Shown: positions 32,167 to 40,977, numbered from the stretch's first letter. The stretch is DNA of 52,424 nucleotides from Algisphaera sp039180025 (GCA_039180025.1 JBCDDZ010000020.1:1-52424), one strand, 5' to 3'. A program made the numbers and translations. Notes: a model not told the origin generated them from the sequence alone.

Positions 32167-33282
32167 TCAACATCCCGGCCCCTTTCCCAACGCCGTGCCG
32201 AGTTGCAACGCCGCTTCCACCAGCACCCCGGGCCCCTCCCGATACACATCACACACCGGCAGACCCAGTTCGTCCTCGACCCGCCGGCGCTCGGCCTCGA
32301 CCGCGGCGTCGTCGGCCAGCCGCCGGCTATTCATCGCCACGCCGATGAACCGGCAGGGCTGGTCCAGGTTGGCGACGTATTCGTACAGCCGTTTGATCAC
32401 CGGCAGCGGGGTCAACGGCAGGTGGGGGCGGCCGTGTAAGTGGGGGCGGGCGGCTTCATAGCAGAGGACGAGCCCGTCGGGCCCGGTGCCGCGCAGCAGC
32501 CCGTAGGTCACCGACGAATAGCTCGGGTGCGCGAGCGACGCCTGGCCCTCGATGACCAGGATGTCGTGGTGCTGGTTGCGCTTGACCAGGCGCTCGGCCG
32601 CGCCGTTGACAAAGTCCGCGACCACGGCGTCGATCGGCGTGCCCCCGGAAGTCGGGTCGTCCCGTTCGTCGTGGCTCATCGCCAAGGAACGATTAATTCC
32701 GGGGGCGACCAGGATGCCGGTCTGACCGGTGGGGACGAACTTCGCGTCGTGGCCGGCCGCCTGGAGGGCGCGGGCCAGTTCGACGCTGGCGACCATCTTG
32801 CCGCAGGAGCAGTCGTGCCCGACGGTGTGGATTTTCAGGCAACCTTCGCGCAACCCCCGGCGGTCCGCCACGGCCTGTTCCTGGGTGCGGCGCAGGTCGA
32901 GGATCGTGCCGCCGCCGCGGGCCGCCGCCGCGACGATTTCCGGGTCGCTGCTCAGGAACTGGTGGAGCCCGGACGTCAGATCGAGCCCACGCTCCGCCGC
33001 GTCGAGCACCACCCTACGCATCGCCTCGGGCAGCCGACCCCCGGCGGGCGCGACCCCGATGACCAGCGTCCGGGCTCCGCCGAGGGCTTCCAAATCGTCC
33101 AGCGAGGCCACGATCGGGGTCCGTCCGCCGCAGCCCAGCCGTTCGCCCGTCGTCCGCCCGGCGTGTTCCGAGTCGATGAGCCCGACCACCTCGTCGCCGC
33201 GGTAGCGCAGCAGGCTCACCGCCGTTTTGGCCGAGAGCGGGTGGGTCTGCCCCTCGGTCAATATCGCTAGCCGTTGGCCCAT
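32167..33282 (-). CDS. dgcN: DUF1611 P-loop protein, DgcN-like (D-glutamate N-acetyltransferase)
   Basis: 371 residues. The N-terminal Rossmann-like half has VIGVAPAGGRLPE and LTSGLHQFL; the C-terminal half has the P-loop-like HTVGHDCSCGKMVASVELARAL, VVADFVNGAAERL and LVIEGQASLAHPSYSSV. DUF1611 proteins paired with an enolase-superfamily racemase have been described as DgcN, which N-acetylates D-glutamate before racemisation by DgcA. The pairing here matches. About 20 residues (INRSLAMSHDERDDPTSGG) interrupt the expected sequence before TPIDAVVADF and are encoded by a 66-bp segment with inverted ends. The start is the ATG at 33282; an in-frame GTG at 33300 is an alternative. Confidence 0.78.
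   Translation of the reverse strand: MGQRLAILTEGQTHPLSAKTAVSLLRYRGDEVVGLIDSEHAGRTTGERLGCGGRTPIVASLDDLEALGGARTLVIGVAPAGGRLPEAMRRVVLDAAERGLDLTSGLHQFLSSDPEIVAAAARGGGTILDLRRTQEQAVADRRGLREGCLKIHTVGHDCSCGKMVASVELARALQAAGHDAKFVPTGQTGILVAPGINRSLAMSHDERDDPTSGGTPIDAVVADFVNGAAERLVKRNQHHDILVIEGQASLAHPSYSSVTYGLLRGTGPDGLVLCYEAARPHLHGRPHLPLTPLPVIKRLYEYVANLDQPCRFIGVAMNSRRLADDAAVEAERRRVEDELGLPVCDVYREGPGVLVEAALQLGTALGKGPGC
32641..32706. repeat. 66-bp in-frame insertion with 10-bp perfect inverted ends in dgcN
   Basis: GCCCCCGGAA at 32641-32650 and TTCCGGGGGC at 32697-32706 flank 46 bp. The 66 bp equal 22 codons and match an insertion relative to the DUF1611 pattern. The ends equal those of the segment in the ntrC-like gene (6909-6975); the interiors differ. 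Confidence 0.8.
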
Positions 33283-33364
33283 AACTGCCGTCTCCGTCAC
33301 GCCCGATCGGGGGGGACTCCCCGCATCGTATCCGCTCGCCGGGTGGCCGGGCCCCGTCCGCTAT

Positions 33365-33392
33365 TTGACTCTTTTTCGTAACTCTTTAGGGT
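33365..33392 (+). promoter_or_regulatory. putative gapA promoter
   Basis: TTGACT at 33365-33370, a 16-nt T-rich spacer and TAGGGT at 33387-33392, about 90 bp before the gapA start. The -35 box is good; the -10 box is weak. Confidence 0.4.
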
Positions 33393-33480
33393 GTCGCTCT
33401 GAATCCCGCCGCGCGGGCCGCGTGCGAGTCGCCCGCGGCCGCCCCCACCCCCACCACCCCGTTTTCGGAGTACACGAGCC

Positions 33481-34500
33481 ATGGCTCTCAAGATCGGCAT
33501 CAACGGTTTCGGACGCATCGGACGCCTCGTCTTCCGCGCCGCTCAAGACACCCCCGGCGTTGAAGTGGTCGCGATCAACGACCTGTTCGACAACGACGCG
33601 CTGGCCTACCTCCTCAAGTACGACTCGGTCCACGGCCGGTTCGACGGCGAAGTCTCGTCCGACGACACCAACCTCTACGTCAACGGCCAGACGATCCGCT
33701 CGACCGCCGAACGCGACCCGGCCAACCTCAAATGGGGCGACGTCGGCGTGGACTATGTCGTGGATTCCACCGGCTTCTTTACCGACTACGACGGCTGCGC
33801 GAAGCACGTCGCCGCCGGTGCCAAGCGGGCCGTGATCTCGGCCCCCACCAAGAGCCCCGACCAGGTGCCCACCATCGTCATGGGCGTCAACCACGACAGC
33901 CTCGACGCCTCGGCCAAGGTCGTCTCCAACGCGTCGTGTACCACCAACTGCCTCGCCCCGATCGCCAAGGTGATCAACGACGAGTTCGGCATCGCCAAGG
34001 GCCTGATGACCACCGTCCACGCCCTGACCGCGACCCAGCCGACCCAGGACGGCCCGTCCAAGAAGGACTGGCGTGGCGGCCGGGCCGCTTCGGTCAACTG
34101 CATCCCCGCTTCCACGGGTGCCGCCAAAGCCGTCGGCCTCGCGCTCCCCGAGCTTCAGGGCAAGCTGACGGGGATGGCTTTCCGCATGCCCACCATCGAC
34201 GTCTCGGTCGTCGACCTCACCGTCGTCACCGAGAAAGAAACCTCTTACCAGGCGATCTCCGACGCGATGAAGGCCGCCTCCCAAGGCGCGATGAAAGGCT
34301 ATCTCGCCTGGACCGACGACCAAGTCGTCTCGACCGACTTCATCCACGACCCGCATTCCTCGACCTTCGACCACGGTGCCGGCATCGAGCTCGATTCGAC
34401 GTTCTTCAAGGTCGTGTCCTGGTACGACAACGAATGGGGCTACTCCAACCGTGTCGTCGACCTCATGAAGTTCATGGCCACTCAAGACGGCATCAGCTAA
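33481..34500 (+). CDS. gapA: glyceraldehyde-3-phosphate dehydrogenase, type I
   Basis: Glycolytic enzyme oxidising glyceraldehyde 3-phosphate with NAD+ and phosphate. 339 residues. The N-terminal dinucleotide site is INGFGRIGRLVFRAA; the catalytic Cys lies in SNASCTTNCLAPIAKV with His in the normal position downstream; SWYDNEWGYSNRVVDL ends the protein. VAINDLFD after the second strand suggests NAD rather than NADP preference. The codon use is strongly C-ending, as in highly expressed genes here. It is monocistronic: its own promoter-like site lies upstream and a strong terminator downstream. Confidence 0.97.
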   Translation: MALKIGINGFGRIGRLVFRAAQDTPGVEVVAINDLFDNDALAYLLKYDSVHGRFDGEVSSDDTNLYVNGQTIRSTAERDPANLKWGDVGVDYVVDSTGFFTDYDGCAKHVAAGAKRAVISAPTKSPDQVPTIVMGVNHDSLDASAKVVSNASCTTNCLAPIAKVINDEFGIAKGLMTTVHALTATQPTQDGPSKKDWRGGRAASVNCIPASTGAAKAVGLALPELQGKLTGMAFRMPTIDVSVVDLTVVTEKETSYQAISDAMKAASQGAMKGYLAWTDDQVVSTDFIHDPHSSTFDHGAGIELDSTFFKVVSWYDNEWGYSNRVVDLMKFMATQDGIS

Positions 34501-34546
34501 AGGCTGCCGCGTTTGACGCGGGTTCCCACCCTTGCCATCCCTCTGA

Positions 34547-34575
34547 CCCACGGCTTACCGGCCGTGGGTTTTTTT
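34547..34575 (+). terminator. Rho-independent terminator of gapA
   Basis: CCCACGGC / GCCGTGGG with a 6-nt loop is followed by seven T residues, 47 bp after the gapA stop. Confidence 0.95.
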
Positions 34576-34734
34576 AGCTTCGCCTTTCGACATCGACGTG
34601 GTCCGCGGCGTGCCCGATGAATTCTGGCGGCGTCGCGGTAACGAGTCCTGCATGGCGGCGGGAGACAGAAAGCCGAAACGGATTTACGCTGCTTGGCGTT
34701 TGCAGAAACGGTCGGGTCTTGCGGTTTGGATCGA

Positions 34735-34758
34735 CACGGTGGCACGGTGGCACGGTGG
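34735..34758. repeat. short tandem repeat CACGGTGG x3
   Basis: Three exact 8-bp units lie between gapA and pdxA, just downstream of the pdxA stop. I assign no function. Confidence 0.7.
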
Positions 34759-34772
34759 CGAGTGAGGCCGGC

Positions 34773-35957
34773 CTAAATCGCGGCACGGGCCTGGCCGGAG
34801 GCGGCCTGGCCGGAGGCGAGTTGGACGGCGAGGCGGATGGCGGCTTTCATCGAGCCGGGGTGGGCCTGGTTTTTGCCGACCCGATCGAAGGCGGTGCCGT
34901 GGTCGACGCTGGTGCGGATGATCGGGAGGCCGAGGGTGACGTTGACCGCGTCATCGAAGGCGAGCATTTTGACGGGGATGAGCCCCTGGTCGTGGTACAT
35001 GGCGACGATCAGGTCGTATTTTTCGCGGACGCGGGGGGTGAAGAGGGTGTCGGCGGGGAACGGGCCGTGGGCGTCGATCCCGGCTTGCTGGGCCATCTGG
35101 ATCGCGGGGGTGATGACGCGGGTTTCCTCGTCGCCGAAGAGCCCGTTTTCCCCGGCATGCGGGTTGAGCCCGCAGACCGCGATGCGGGGGTGTTCGATCC
35201 CGAGCCGCTGCATGGCCTGGTGGCCCAGGTCGATAGGATCGAAGACGCAGCCGATGGTGAGCAGGTTGCGGACGTCCATCAGCGGGACGTGGATGGTCGC
35301 CAGGACGACGTTGAGCACCGGCCGGGGCTCGGGCGGGTCTTCGCGTACGGCGGCGTCTTGCGGGTCCGCGAGCGCGACGGGCTCAAGAACCGCGTTGCTC
35401 GCAGGCGGCGTTCCCGGGAGCGGGGGGGGGGCGTGGAACATCATGGCCGCGCGGCGGGCCTTGCAGCGTTTTTGCAGTAGCTCCGTGTGCCCCGGGAAGC
35501 GGAAGCCGGCGAGCTGCCAGGATTCTTTACAGATCGGGGCGGTGACCAAGGCGTCGATACCCGCGTCGTCGATGGGCCGGTGGGCGGCGGCGATGGCGTC
35601 GTCGAGGAAGCGCATCGAGGCCTGCCCGCCGAGCTTAGACGGGCCGTTGTCCCGGGCGGTGAGCAGGGAGTACTCGTCGTAATCCAGGACGACGACGTCG
35701 TGCACCAGGCCGAACTCGGCCCGGGGCGAGTCGTGCTGGAGGCGGTGCCAGTAAGGTTCGAGTTCGGCGAGGTCGGCGGCGTAGGCCATCAACTCGTTCA
35801 TGCCGTAGACCACGAAACGCGCGAGCCGCCGGACCGCCGGGTCGGCGAGGGCCTTGACCACGACCTCGGGGCCGATGCCGCCGGGCTCGCCCATGGTGAT
35901 GCCGATGACCGGCTTGCGGCGGAGCGGTTCGGGGAGGGGTTGGTGGCGGCGGGGCAT
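34773..35957 (-). CDS. pdxA: 4-hydroxythreonine-4-phosphate dehydrogenase
   Basis: Fourth step of DXP-dependent pyridoxal phosphate synthesis. 394 residues, against about 330 usually. Motifs: ITMGEPGGIGPEVVVKAL, VTAPICKESW, FRFPGHTELL (metal His), GLNPHAGENG, AMYHDQGLIPVK (metal His), and RTSVDHGTAFD (metal His). A hydrophilic insertion at about residues 176-214 lies between MMFHA and LNVVLATIHVPL. The C-terminus has a duplicated ASGQA from a short tandem repeat. The ATG at 35957 starts the protein about 15 residues before the conserved core. PLP is the cofactor of the class IV aminotransferase in this window. Confidence 0.92.
   Translation of the reverse strand: MPRRHQPLPEPLRRKPVIGITMGEPGGIGPEVVVKALADPAVRRLARFVVYGMNELMAYAADLAELEPYWHRLQHDSPRAEFGLVHDVVVLDYDEYSLLTARDNGPSKLGGQASMRFLDDAIAAAHRPIDDAGIDALVTAPICKESWQLAGFRFPGHTELLQKRCKARRAAMMFHAPPPLPGTPPASNAVLEPVALADPQDAAVREDPPEPRPVLNVVLATIHVPLMDVRNLLTIGCVFDPIDLGHQAMQRLGIEHPRIAVCGLNPHAGENGLFGDEETRVITPAIQMAQQAGIDAHGPFPADTLFTPRVREKYDLIVAMYHDQGLIPVKMLAFDDAVNVTLGLPIIRTSVDHGTAFDRVGKNQAHPGSMKAAIRLAVQLASGQAASGQARAAI
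35316..35432 (-). other. in-frame ~39-codon insertion in pdxA
   Basis: Residues about 176-214 (PPPLPGTPPASNAV to PPEPRP) are absent from PdxA proteins as I know them. They are Pro/Ala/Asp-rich and fall between two conserved strands. The DNA includes CCCGGGAACG, which resembles but does not equal the decamer of the other insertions. Confidence 0.55.
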
Positions 35958-36104
35958 TGCGTGATTGTATCAGCGGCCGCGGATCTGGCGGTGGTGTCTT
36001 GTCCAAGTGCGGGGAGCGGGCGGCGGTTTTGCGGTGCCGTGGCAAGTGGGGTGTGGGCGGGGCGGGGCCTGGGTGGCAAGGTGAGTTGTCGCTAGACTGA
36101 GGCG

Positions 36105-37154
36105 ATGTCTTCTGACGAAACGACGAACGTGGCCGTGGTGGGGGTGGGCCGGATGGGGCGGCACCACGCGCGGACCTACCACCAGATGCCTGGGGTGACG
36201 CTGGCGGCGGTGGTGGACCGCGACATCGAGCGGGCCCAGACGCTGGCCGACGAATACGGATGCGCGGCCTACGCGAGCGTGGAGGAGCTGATGGCCCAGC
36301 GGCCGGAGGTGCGGGGGGTCTCGGTCGCGGTGCCGACGCAGTTCCACGCCGCGGCGGCGACGCCCCTGCTGGAGCGGGGGGTGGCGTGCCTGGTGGAGAA
36401 GCCGCTGGCCGGGACGCTGGCCGAGGCGCGGGCGCTGGCGGCGGTCGCGGAGCGTCACGGGGCGGTACTCCAGGTGGGGCATACCGAGCGGTTCAACCCG
36501 GCGGTGCGGGCGGTCGAGGCGCTGGGGGTCACGCCGCGGTTCATGGAGGTGGACCGGGTGAGCCCGATGACCTTCCGGTCGCTGGACGTGGGCGTGGTGA
36601 TGGACATGATGATCCACGACCTGGATATTTTGCTGATGCTCGCGCAGTCGCCGATCGTGCGGGTCGATGCGGTGGGGGTCGCGGTGATGGGGGAGCATGA
36701 AGACGTCTGCGATGCGCGGCTGACGTTCGAGAACGGGTGCGTGGCGACGCTGACCGGGTCGCGGCTGGCCTTCAAGACCGAGCGGAAACTGCGGATCTTC
36801 AACGAGACGAAGTACGTCGCCCTCGACTACGCGAAGCGGACGGGGATCATTATCAGCAAGTCGGGCAACGACGCGTCGCTGGCCGACGTCAAGGCGCAGC
36901 TCGCGGCGGGGGCGGACCTGTCGGACCTGGACTTTACGGATTTGATTCATCTCGAAGAGCTGGAGATGGACCTCCCGGAGGGCGAAGACGATCCGCTGAC
37001 GGCCCAGGCCGCGGCGTTCCTGCGGTGTGTGCGAAGCGGGGGCACGCCGGTGGTATCGGCGGAGCAGGGCTGCGCGGCGATCGACGCGGCGGAGCGGATC
37101 CGGGAGGCGATCGCGGCGCACCGGTGGCAGGGCCTGGGGAGTTCGAAGATCTAA
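36105..37154 (+). CDS. Gfo/Idh/MocA-family oxidoreductase
   Basis: 349 residues. The NAD(P)-binding N-terminus is VAVVGVGRMGRHHARTYH; the catalytic Lys lies in CLVEKPLAGT; GHTERFNPAV and DMMIHDLDIL are in the substrate domain. The overall pattern resembles UDP-N-acetylglucosamine 3-dehydrogenases (GnnA-like) of lipid A or surface sugar synthesis, but other sugar or inositol dehydrogenases are possible. No aminotransferase partner is adjacent. The start is the ATG at 36105. It is followed three bases later by the first CNNM gene on the same strand. Confidence 0.85.
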   Translation: MSSDETTNVAVVGVGRMGRHHARTYHQMPGVTLAAVVDRDIERAQTLADEYGCAAYASVEELMAQRPEVRGVSVAVPTQFHAAAATPLLERGVACLVEKPLAGTLAEARALAAVAERHGAVLQVGHTERFNPAVRAVEALGVTPRFMEVDRVSPMTFRSLDVGVVMDMMIHDLDILLMLAQSPIVRVDAVGVAVMGEHEDVCDARLTFENGCVATLTGSRLAFKTERKLRIFNETKYVALDYAKRTGIIISKSGNDASLADVKAQLAAGADLSDLDFTDLIHLEELEMDLPEGEDDPLTAQAAAFLRCVRSGGTPVVSAEQGCAAIDAAERIREAIAAHRWQGLGSSKI

Positions 37155-37157
37155 GCG

Positions 37158-38522
37158 ATGCCGTTGTCTGCTGTGCTTATGCTGGTGTTGCTGGGGGGGC
37201 TGCTGGTACTCAGCGGTTTTTTCAGCGGCAGCGAGACCGCGCTGTTCAGCCTGACCCGGCATCAGCGGGCGAAGTTCGCCAAGAGCACCTCGGTGGCGGG
37301 GCGTTCGATCGTGACGCTGCTCCAGGAGACGCGGGGGCTGCTCATCACCCTGCTCCTGGGGAACATGACGATCAACGTGCTGTACTTCGTGGTCAGCTCG
37401 GTGCTGCTGATCAAGGTCGGCGAGTCGGGCGCGGTCGGCGCGGTGGGGATGGCGGGGCTGACGGTGCTGCCGCTCTTGGCGATTATTTTGCTGGGCGAGG
37501 TGCTGCCGAAGCTGGTGGCGTCGCGGCTGCCGGACGTGTTCTCGGGGCTGATCGCGCTGCCGATGCTGGGGGTGCACCGGGTGCTGTCGCCGGTGCGGGT
37601 GGCGTCGTCGGTGCTGGTGATCACGCCGCTGTCGCGGCTGGTGTCGCCGCGGGTGGCGTCGCCGGATTTGTCGGCGGCGGAGCTGGAGGCGATGCTCGAG
37701 CTGAGCCTGCACCACGGGGTGATCGACCACGGAGAGCAGCGGGTGCTGGAGCAGGTGCTGGAGCTGAGCCGCCTGAAGGTGCGGAACCTGATGGTACCGC
37801 GGGTGGACATGCAGGCGTTCGATCTGGACGGCCCGCCGGGAGGGTTGATGGCGATGATCCGGGAAACCCGGCTTAGGCATATCCCGGCGTACCGGCGGGA
37901 CCTGGACAACGTGGTCGGGCTGATCTATTCGCGGCAGGCACTGCTGGCGCGGCCGGAGACGGCGGAAGAGGTGGCCGCGCTGGTGCGGCAGGTGAAGTTC
38001 GTGCCGGAGCTGCAGCGCGCCGACCAGGCGCTGATCGGGCTGCGCAAGACCGGGACGACCTTCGCGCTGGCGGTGGACGAATACGGCGGGACGGCGGGGC
38101 TGATTACGCTCGAGGACCTGGTGGAGCATCTGGTGGGCGATATCCCCGGGGCCTACGAGCGGAGCGGGGAAGTCCGGGTCGAGCCGCTGGGGCCGGGGCG
38201 GTGGCGGGTGGGGGCGGACCTGTCGGTCCACGAGTGGGCCGAGGTGTTTGGAAGGCATCAGCATTTTGAGACGGCGCGGGCGGTGGCGTCCGCGAACACG
38301 CTGGGGGGGCTGGTGATGGCGGAACTCGGCTGCGTGCCCGAGGTCGGGGACCGGGTGCGTCTGGGCAACGTGCGGCTGACCGTCGAGCGGATGGACGGGC
38401 ACCGGACAGAGACCGTGACGATCGAGTTGGAACCCGTCGTGACGGAGCCAGGCGATGGCGTGGGGACAGGCTCGTCCGCGGCGGCCACGCAGGAGAACGG
38501 GGGCCACGATGACAAGCGGTGA
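37158..38522 (+). CDS. CNNM/CorC-family (DUF21-CBS) membrane protein
   Basis: 454 residues. Three to four N-terminal membrane segments form a DUF21 domain (SGFFSGSETALFSLTRHQR), with a tandem CBS pair (about 210-330, VMVPRVDM-like LMVPRVDMQAFDL, and ALAVDEYGGTAGLITLEDL) and a C-terminal CorC/HlyC domain (RWRVGADLSVHEW). These proteins are linked to magnesium or cobalt efflux and Mg homeostasis. The start ATG at 37158 follows the oxidoreductase stop by 3 nt. The stop overlaps the start of a second CNNM protein by 14 nt. Confidence 0.9.
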   Translation: MPLSAVLMLVLLGGLLVLSGFFSGSETALFSLTRHQRAKFAKSTSVAGRSIVTLLQETRGLLITLLLGNMTINVLYFVVSSVLLIKVGESGAVGAVGMAGLTVLPLLAIILLGEVLPKLVASRLPDVFSGLIALPMLGVHRVLSPVRVASSVLVITPLSRLVSPRVASPDLSAAELEAMLELSLHHGVIDHGEQRVLEQVLELSRLKVRNLMVPRVDMQAFDLDGPPGGLMAMIRETRLRHIPAYRRDLDNVVGLIYSRQALLARPETAEEVAALVRQVKFVPELQRADQALIGLRKTGTTFALAVDEYGGTAGLITLEDLVEHLVGDIPGAYERSGEVRVEPLGPGRWRVGADLSVHEWAEVFGRHQHFETARAVASANTLGGLVMAELGCVPEVGDRVRLGNVRLTVERMDGHRTETVTIELEPVVTEPGDGVGTGSSAAATQENGGHDDKR

Positions 38523-39501
38523 GTTTTGGTTCTGGGTGAGCTTGATGCTGGCGGGGTTCGCGGGGTCGGCGCTGTTTTCGGGGATGGAAACGGGGATGTA
38601 CACGATCAACCGGGTGCGGCTGCAGGTCCTGGCGGACCGGGGGCGGCGGCGGGCGGTGGCGCTGCGGCGGCTGGCGGAAAAACCGGCGACGCTGCTGGCG
38701 ACCCTGCTGATCGGCAACAACCTCGCGAACTATTTGGGGACCGCGGGGCTGGCGGTGCTGCTGGAGGCGATGGAGTTGTCGGACTGGCAGTCGATCCTGC
38801 TGAACACGCTGATCGTGACGCCGGTGCTGTTCGTGTTCGGCGAGACGCTGCCCAAGGACACGATGGCGGCGCACAGCGACCGGATGATGCCGCCGCTGGC
38901 GGGGGTGCTGACGGTCTCGCGGTGGCTGTTCACGCTGACGGGGGTGGTGCCGCTGGTCCGGCTGTTTAGCGCGGGGGTGATGCGGCTGATCGGCCAGCCG
39001 GGGGGCGACGCGGCGTACGCGCCGCGGAAGAGGGTGGAGATGCTGGTGCGGGAGGGCGTGGGTTACGGGCTGCTGAGCGATGAGCAGTCGGCGATCGTGG
39101 ACCGGGTGCTGCGGCTGGGGGGGCGGCGGGTGCGTCAGGAGATGGTGGCGTGGTCGGACGTGGTCCGGGTACGGCTCGACGACCCGCCGGCGAAGCTGTG
39201 GGAGCTGGCGGACCGCAGCAGCCGATCGCGTTACCCCGTGGCCGATCACACGGGGGCGGTGGTGGGGGTGGTGGATCTGTTCGACGTGCTGCTGCACGAG
39301 CGGGACCGCTGCCCAGCGGTCGGGAAGCTGATGAAGCCGGTGGAAACGATCGAGGCGGACGCCCCGCTGAGGCGGGCGCTCGAGCGTTTCCAGAAGCAGG
39401 GGACGGGGCTGGCGGTGGTGATCGAGGGGGGCCGGCCGGCGGGGGTGGTCACGGTGAAGGACCTGGTCGAGCCGATCACCGGTGAGCTCAATAGCTGGTA
39501 G
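38509..39501 (+). CDS. second CNNM-type membrane protein, shorter
   Basis: 330 residues: DUF21 domain (ALFSGMETGMYTINRVRLQ, then NNLANYLGTAGLAVLLE and FGETLPKD), followed by a CBS pair ending in VVIEGGRPAGVVTVKDLVEPI. The C-terminal CorC domain is missing. It is a divergent partner of the preceding gene, overlapping it by 14 nt. Pairs of long and short CNNM proteins may form heterodimers; this is inference. The start is the ATG at 38509. Confidence 0.88.
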   Translation: MTSGEFWFWVSLMLAGFAGSALFSGMETGMYTINRVRLQVLADRGRRRAVALRRLAEKPATLLATLLIGNNLANYLGTAGLAVLLEAMELSDWQSILLNTLIVTPVLFVFGETLPKDTMAAHSDRMMPPLAGVLTVSRWLFTLTGVVPLVRLFSAGVMRLIGQPGGDAAYAPRKRVEMLVREGVGYGLLSDEQSAIVDRVLRLGGRRVRQEMVAWSDVVRVRLDDPPAKLWELADRSSRSRYPVADHTGAVVGVVDLFDVLLHERDRCPAVGKLMKPVETIEADAPLRRALERFQKQGTGLAVVIEGGRPAGVVTVKDLVEPITGELNSW

Positions 39502-39639
39502 CCGGGGAACGTTTCCCAAAGGGGCGGGTGCGTGGAGCCTCGATCGGTGGTGGGGAATCCGCCGGGGCACGCGGGAAACGGGTTTGCCGCATCGCGGGCG
39601 CGGCGTCTGCCGGCGGGTGGACTGTGGTAAGGTGCCGCG

Positions 39640-40731
39640 ATGGCGTTTCATGAGGCGAACAAGGCGGCGGTGCTGGGGAAGCTCGACGAGTTGGCGGGGC
39701 AGTTTGAAGAACTCGAGCGGCAGCTGGCGGACCCCGCGGTGGCGTCGGACCACACCCGGGTGCGGTCGCTGAGCATGAAGCGGGCCGCGCTCACGGGCCT
39801 GGTGGAGAAGTATCGGCGGTACACGCGGTTGGCGACGGAGATCGGCGAGGCGCAGGAGATCGTCGCGGCGGGGGAGGACGCGGAGCTGGTGGAATTGGCG
39901 GCGGCGGAGCTGACGGGGCTGCGGGAAGAGGCGGCCGGGCTGCTCGAGGCGGTGAGCGGCGAGCTGGTGACGGCCGACGACGCGGCGGTGGGGTCGGTGA
40001 TTCTGGAGGTGCGGGCGGGGACCGGGGGGGCGGAGGCGGCGCTCTTTGCGGGCGAACTGCTTGAGGCCTACCAGCAGTTCGCGAAGTCGCGGGCGTGGCA
40101 GATGGAGGTGGTGGATTTTTCGCCGGGAGACCAGGGCGGCGTACGCCAGGCCACGGCGACCGTGGAGGGCGAAGGGGTGTGGCAGGGTCTGGGCTACGAG
40201 GGCGGGGTGCACTGCGTGAAGCGGGTGCCGGCGACCGAGACGCAGGGGCGGGTGCACACGAGCACGGCGACGGTCGCGGTGCTGCCCGAGCCGGAAGAGG
40301 TCGAGGTGAGTATCCCGGACAGCGACCTGGAGATCCACGTCACCACGGCCCAGGGGCCAGGCGGGCAGAACGTCAACAAGGTTGCGACGGCGGTCCAGAT
40401 GATCCACAAGCCCACGGGGATCGAAGTCCGGATGCAGGAAAGCAAGAGCCAGGCGCAGAACCGGCAGAAAGCGATGCAGCTGATGCGGGCCCGGGTCTAC
40501 GAACGGATGCGGGCCGAAAAAGACGCGGAGTACGCCGAGCAGCGCTCGAAAATGATCGGCACGGGCGGCCGGAGCGAACGGGTGCGGACCTACCGGTGGA
40601 AAGACAATCTGGTGGTGGATCACCGGCTCGGCCGGAGCTTCAACCTGCAGCCGGTCATGGCCGGTGCCCTGGGCGAACTGATCGAAGCGTTGGTGGCGGA
40701 AGATCGCACGCAGCGCCTGGCGGCTTTGTGA
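39640..40731 (+). CDS. prfA: peptide chain release factor 1
   Basis: Recognises UAA and UAG stop codons and triggers peptide release. 363 residues. The stop-codon tripeptide is P-A-T in VKRVPATETQGR, which marks RF1 rather than RF2; the catalytic GGQ lies in GPGGQNVNKV. HTSTATVAVLPE and the C-terminal DHRLGRSFNLQPVM are family features. The ATG at 39640 fits the usual length. No prmC follows, unlike the common arrangement in other bacteria; the next genes are envelope genes. Confidence 0.96.
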   Translation: MAFHEANKAAVLGKLDELAGQFEELERQLADPAVASDHTRVRSLSMKRAALTGLVEKYRRYTRLATEIGEAQEIVAAGEDAELVELAAAELTGLREEAAGLLEAVSGELVTADDAAVGSVILEVRAGTGGAEAALFAGELLEAYQQFAKSRAWQMEVVDFSPGDQGGVRQATATVEGEGVWQGLGYEGGVHCVKRVPATETQGRVHTSTATVAVLPEPEEVEVSIPDSDLEIHVTTAQGPGGQNVNKVATAVQMIHKPTGIEVRMQESKSQAQNRQKAMQLMRARVYERMRAEKDAEYAEQRSKMIGTGGRSERVRTYRWKDNLVVDHRLGRSFNLQPVMAGALGELIEALVAEDRTQRLAAL

Positions 40732-40798
40732 AAGGCCGGGGTGGGGGCCGTAAACGGGGGATTCCCGGACCGGCAAACGGGGGGTCGCAGCGCGGGGT

Positions 40799-40831
40799 GA
40801 AAAAAATAGCCGAGCCCAAAAAACGGCTCGG
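40799..40831 (-). terminator. minus-strand terminator-like hairpin downstream of prfA
   Basis: Read on the minus strand, CCGAGCC / GGCTCGG (8-nt loop) is followed by CTATTTTTT. No minus-strand gene ends here, so either it ends an antisense or small RNA, or the hairpin alone serves prfA. Confidence 0.45.
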
Positions 40832-40977
40832 GGAAGCCAGAAAACGGCATTTATCGAGGGGAACGGCTCGGCGGGTGGAGCAAAAAAAACTCAACTTCCT
40901 GCGGAAAACCCGGCGGTATGGGGTAGACTTGTGATGGCCGAGTATTTTATTTTTATTTGCAGGGAAGAACTCCAGCT

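Noticed and set aside
35970..38720. 916-codon minus-strand frame
   Set aside because: Runs opposite three well-supported genes and is Arg/His/Gln-rich; shadow frame.
38104..40776. 890-codon minus-strand frame opposite CNNM and prfA
   Set aside because: Shadow of GC-rich coding sequence; prfA motifs on the plus strand are decisive.
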